Of a DNA stretch of 50,879 bases, positions 48,224 through 50,879 are shown one piece after another (positions within the stretch are counted from its first letter, which is position 1; every line of letters starts with the position of its first letter). This DNA comes from an uncultured Bacilli bacterium (GTDB lineage Bacteria; Bacillota_I; Bacilli_A; RF39; UBA660). The position numbers and the translations under genes were made by a program. Location of the stretch: the NCBI GenBank assembly GCA_934096265.1, contig CAKOLI010000007.1, forward strand, positions 1 through 50,879. The letters are read 5' to 3'. The notes under the pieces are model-generated. The model searched no databases. It was not told the origin of the DNA and worked only from the letters and a program-made list of their open reading frames with translations.

Positions 48224-49978
48224 CTATAAATACCAAGTATTATTTATATTACAATTATCACTCATCGGAGTAGGATTAGGCTTATCCATCTTAACACTAG
48301 TAGGCATCTTAAACGAATTACCAAAACACAAACAAATACCAGGAGGAAGCACCTTCAAATTATTTACTATATTATTCTTAGTATTAGATATTACCCCCTC
48401 TATGAATAACAAATCCTTAGGATGAAAAATCTTAAATACCAAAAAATTAGAGCACTGAGATATTACCGTCTCACTCACCTCAGAAGGTCTTTGACTAATT
48501 ACCCCAAGTAATATACCATACTTTCTTCCTTCCTTAGCAATCCTATCAAATATATTATAACCTATAATTAACTTATCCCTATCATTTTGAATATACCTAT
48601 GTGCTTCTTCTAATACTATATGAATAGGAAAAGAAGCCCTCTTATCTAACTTAGTCACAAAATCAAACAATATCTTAGAATATATCTTAACTATATTCTT
48701 AGCAAACCTATCATTTATATAACTAATATTAAAATTAATAACCTGAGCCTTCCTACCTTCCTTTGTAGTAAGCAACTTCTTCACATACTCATCCTTAGTA
48801 ACATACCTATCGTATTGAAAATACTTAGAATAATCACTATTAATTAAATTATTTAACCTAATCTTCAAAATATTAGCATAATCATATACCTTCTCACTAT
48901 TAAATATCCCCTCATTCATCAAAGCAAACTCTAAAGCATAAGCAAAATCATTTATAGTATATAAAATACTCCCATTAGGAAGCTCTAAATCATAATCATT
49001 ACTAATCAAACTACCTAAATACTTAATTATTAACTCTATATTAGCAAACTTCCCATTATTCTCTAAGTACAAACATTGCTTTAATGTCCTATTCCAACCA
49101 GGCTCTGATAAAGTAATATCTAAATTTAACAAACTAGTATTATACTTAGTTAATATCGTTAATACCTTATTCCTTATAAAAGAAGTATTCTCTCCACCTT
49201 CTATCACTTCTAAAATACATTTAGCTATAATACTACTCTTTTGCTTTAACACAAGACTCTCTTCCTTAGTAAAATAACCAACTAACTTCAAAGCCTGCTC
49301 TATTATATTTATCTGCTTCAAATCATCTACTTCTAACAACAAAGCTATATCATCAGAAGATAACAACCAAAAGGGAATACTTATAATATCATACTTCTTA
49401 CTCTTAGTATTAGAAGTATATACCTTATAATTAATATTCTCATTATTACTACCTATTTGCTCAAAAGCCCTCTCATACTCCCCATAAGCATCAAATAAAA
49501 ATATATTAGTCCTAAAAGGTAACCTCTTAGCGTCATAAAAAATACTCTGAATAATCTTAGCAAGAGCATAACTCTTCCCACTTCCAGTATTGCCAAGTAT
49601 TGCAAAATGATTACTAAAAAAAGCATTAACATCTATATACATAGGATAATTCTTATAATTATATGAATAACCTAACCTAATCAAATTATTATCCTCATCC
49701 ATCTTATACATTACATCTAACTCTTCTTTTTTAATCATCCTAATACCACTATTAAAAGAAGGTTTACTATTAATACCATATATATACTTATCCTTAATAA
49801 TCTCTCCTAATAAAGCTACAGACATAACCATATCACTTATCTTAGTTACCTCTCCCACTATCTTATTATCATCATCAATTACAACCAATTTACCTACCAA
49901 ATTCCCAACATCATATATATTTATACCTAACTTAACCAACACTTCTGTTTCACTTACACTAATTATTTTCCCTAACAT
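48224..49978 (-). CDS. herA: HerA-like ATPase (DUF87/FtsK-HerA superfamily)
   Basis: A 584-residue P-loop motor ATPase. An N-terminal HAS-barrel-like beta domain (GKIISVSETEVLVKLG, NLVGKLVVID) precedes Walker A GNTGSGKS at 129-136. A second acidic motif, VLEEAHRYI (Glu457/Glu458), and RKYGILLGVISQRPSEVS, sensor-like, follow. HerA motors usually translocate DNA with a NurA nuclease, or act in defence pairs with SIR2 or DUF4297 proteins. No such partner lies here. The ATG at 49978 follows AGGTGA; a GTG nine bases upstream is part of that site. Confidence 0.85.
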   Translation of the reverse strand: MLGKIISVSETEVLVKLGINIYDVGNLVGKLVVIDDDNKIVGEVTKISDMVMSVALLGEIIKDKYIYGINSKPSFNSGIRMIKKEELDVMYKMDEDNNLIRLGYSYNYKNYPMYIDVNAFFSNHFAILGNTGSGKSYALAKIIQSIFYDAKRLPFRTNIFLFDAYGEYERAFEQIGSNNENINYKVYTSNTKSKKYDIISIPFWLLSSDDIALLLEVDDLKQINIIEQALKLVGYFTKEESLVLKQKSSIIAKCILEVIEGGENTSFIRNKVLTILTKYNTSLLNLDITLSEPGWNRTLKQCLYLENNGKFANIELIIKYLGSLISNDYDLELPNGSILYTINDFAYALEFALMNEGIFNSEKVYDYANILKIRLNNLINSDYSKYFQYDRYVTKDEYVKKLLTTKEGRKAQVINFNISYINDRFAKNIVKIYSKILFDFVTKLDKRASFPIHIVLEEAHRYIQNDRDKLIIGYNIFDRIAKEGRKYGILLGVISQRPSEVSETVISQCSNFLVFKIFHPKDLLFIEGVISNTKNNIVNNLKVLPPGICLCFGNSFKMPTSVKMDKPNPTPMSDNCNINNTWYL

Positions 49979-50041
49979 ACACTTCACCTACTATAATTTT
50001 ATTATATTTATTACCAAATGTAAAGTAAGAAAAAAAGGTAT

Positions 50042-50668
50042 TTAGATAATATGACACATTTTAAGTATCAATACAAGTTCTACAACACCTATTATCAAAA
50101 ATATAATCATTGCCTTATTACTTGGCTTCTTTATAGTTATCTTAACTACAAAAAGAATAGCTAAAATTACCATCATAACTCCATATAAGTATATAAAATT
50201 AAATCCTAAAATACCCTTAAATATATAAGTAAAAGGAAATACCAACGCAGCTGTAGTAACAGGTACTCCTATAAACGTTTTCTCCTTAGGAATTATTTGC
50301 AACTGCCTTACATTCTCTAACATATTAAAATACGCAAGCCTAATCAAAGCCCCAAGTAAATATGGAATAAATATTAGTAAACAAACGGTCTTATTCAAGC
50401 CAACCGCATAACCTATAGTAATTGGCAATACCCCAAAACATACCAAATCACACAGTGAATCTAACTGAATACCATAATCCTTCTCACTCTTAGTACGTCC
50501 CTTCTTACTCCTTGCTACCTTACCATCAAACATATCACATAACCCTGAAATAAGCAAACAAACAATACTAAGAAGAGGCTTCCCATTCATCGCATTAAAT
50601 ATCCCTATTACACCAGAAATCAAACTCAAATATGTTAAAATTGTTGTATAATCATAAAATCCTATCAT
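50042..50668 (-). CDS. pssA: CDP-alcohol phosphatidyltransferase, probably phosphatidylserine synthase
   Basis: A 208-residue integral membrane enzyme of phospholipid synthesis. The CDP-alcohol motif is complete: DMFDGKVARSKKG and, after KDYGIQL, DSLCDLVCFG. This fits DGxxAR(x)G(x3)D(x3)D, with one longer spacing typical of PssA. Six or so hydrophobic helices follow. The early helix SGVIGIFNAMNGKPLLSIV and the DSLCDLV block favour CDP-diacylglycerol-serine transferase over phosphatidylglycerophosphate synthase, but the alcohol is inferred. Confidence 0.85.
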   Translation of the reverse strand: MIGFYDYTTILTYLSLISGVIGIFNAMNGKPLLSIVCLLISGLCDMFDGKVARSKKGRTKSEKDYGIQLDSLCDLVCFGVLPITIGYAVGLNKTVCLLIFIPYLLGALIRLAYFNMLENVRQLQIIPKEKTFIGVPVTTAALVFPFTYIFKGILGFNFIYLYGVMMVILAILFVVKITIKKPSNKAMIIFLIIGVVELVLILKMCHII

Positions 50669-50863
50669 TTTAGTTACTCCTTTATTAATTCAGTAAGTAT
50701 TATAACACATTTTTAAATTAATTACTAGTATTAGTTCTAAATACATAATAAACGTACACCTCATTACCTTAAATAAAAAAGAAACTAGTATTTGAAATGC
50801 AACCCTTAAAGTAGACATTAATAAAAAAGAGGGACTACAAAAATATGATAAAATACATTTCCG

Positions 50864-50873
50864 AAAGGAGGTG
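50864..50873 (+). promoter_or_regulatory. Ribosome binding site of a gene beyond the window edge
   Basis: AAAGGAGGTG is a perfect Shine-Dalgarno sequence six bases before the window end. A plus-strand gene therefore most likely starts just outside, diverging from pssA. The stretch 50669-50860 shows no other gene. Confidence 0.5.
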
Positions 50874-50879
50874 TATTTT

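Overview
This AT-rich window appears to come from a small-genome, low-GC Gram-positive bacterium, probably an uncultured gut member of the Bacilli. The evidence is EzrA, ScpA/ScpB, RarA, a hisS-aspS pair behind a T-box leader, consensus sigma-A promoters and strong Shine-Dalgarno sites. TGA is used as a stop codon (cas2), so it does not use the Mycoplasma code. No rRNA or tRNA gene was seen.

Region 1-7470 is a complete type II-A CRISPR-Cas locus. A probable IS3-family insertion end lies at 1-75. The tracrRNA is encoded on the minus strand (323 to about 218). Its TTGACA-N17-TATAAT promoter overlaps the ribosome binding site and start codon of cas9. On the plus strand follow cas9, cas1, cas2 and csn2, overlapping or nearly so. 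Next come a short leader whose extended -10 box overlaps the csn2 stop, and an array of 18 full repeats plus a truncated one. The 18 spacers include two duplicated pairs and one aberrant 51-nt spacer.

Region 7550-13900 holds a 6S-like RNA upstream of tcdA, then rarA, a hypothetical gene, a Xer recombinase and a phosphohexomutase. Two small genes follow: a DUF1540 protein that seems to start at AUA, and a Gly/Tyr-rich membrane peptide. Between them is an AT-rich stretch without recognisable genes.

Region 13900-28700 is mostly minus-strand housekeeping: Nudix, TtcA-like, aspS, hisS with a T-box, GNAT, rnhB, queH, an RlmA-like methyltransferase, lon, pyrimidine nucleoside phosphorylase, scpB and scpA. 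It also has a possible 43-nt small RNA (24685-24727) and the decayed remnant of a PD-(D/E)XK nuclease-type gene.

Region 28650-40240 is envelope and division oriented. It has two Asn-rich membrane proteins, ezrA, a large Cys-rich surface protein with SpaA-like domains and a sortase-like tail, a prepilin-like protein, a polysaccharide deacetylase with a PASTA-like segment, an XRE regulator, a SigF/SigG-type sigma factor beside a degenerate SpoIIAA-like STAS protein, and a secreted membrane-anchored protein.

Region 40300-50879 has alaS, a dNMP-kinase-like protein, an AI-2E-family permease, and a secreted caspase/CHAT-like protein. It also has three tandem paralogous two-pass membrane proteins, a HerA-like ATPase and a CDP-alcohol phosphatidyltransferase.

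Two themes cut across the window. Many intrinsic terminators contain the stop codon of the gene they terminate. Several genes use an AGGTGA-type ribosome binding site that creates a decoy in-frame GTG nine bases before the real ATG.
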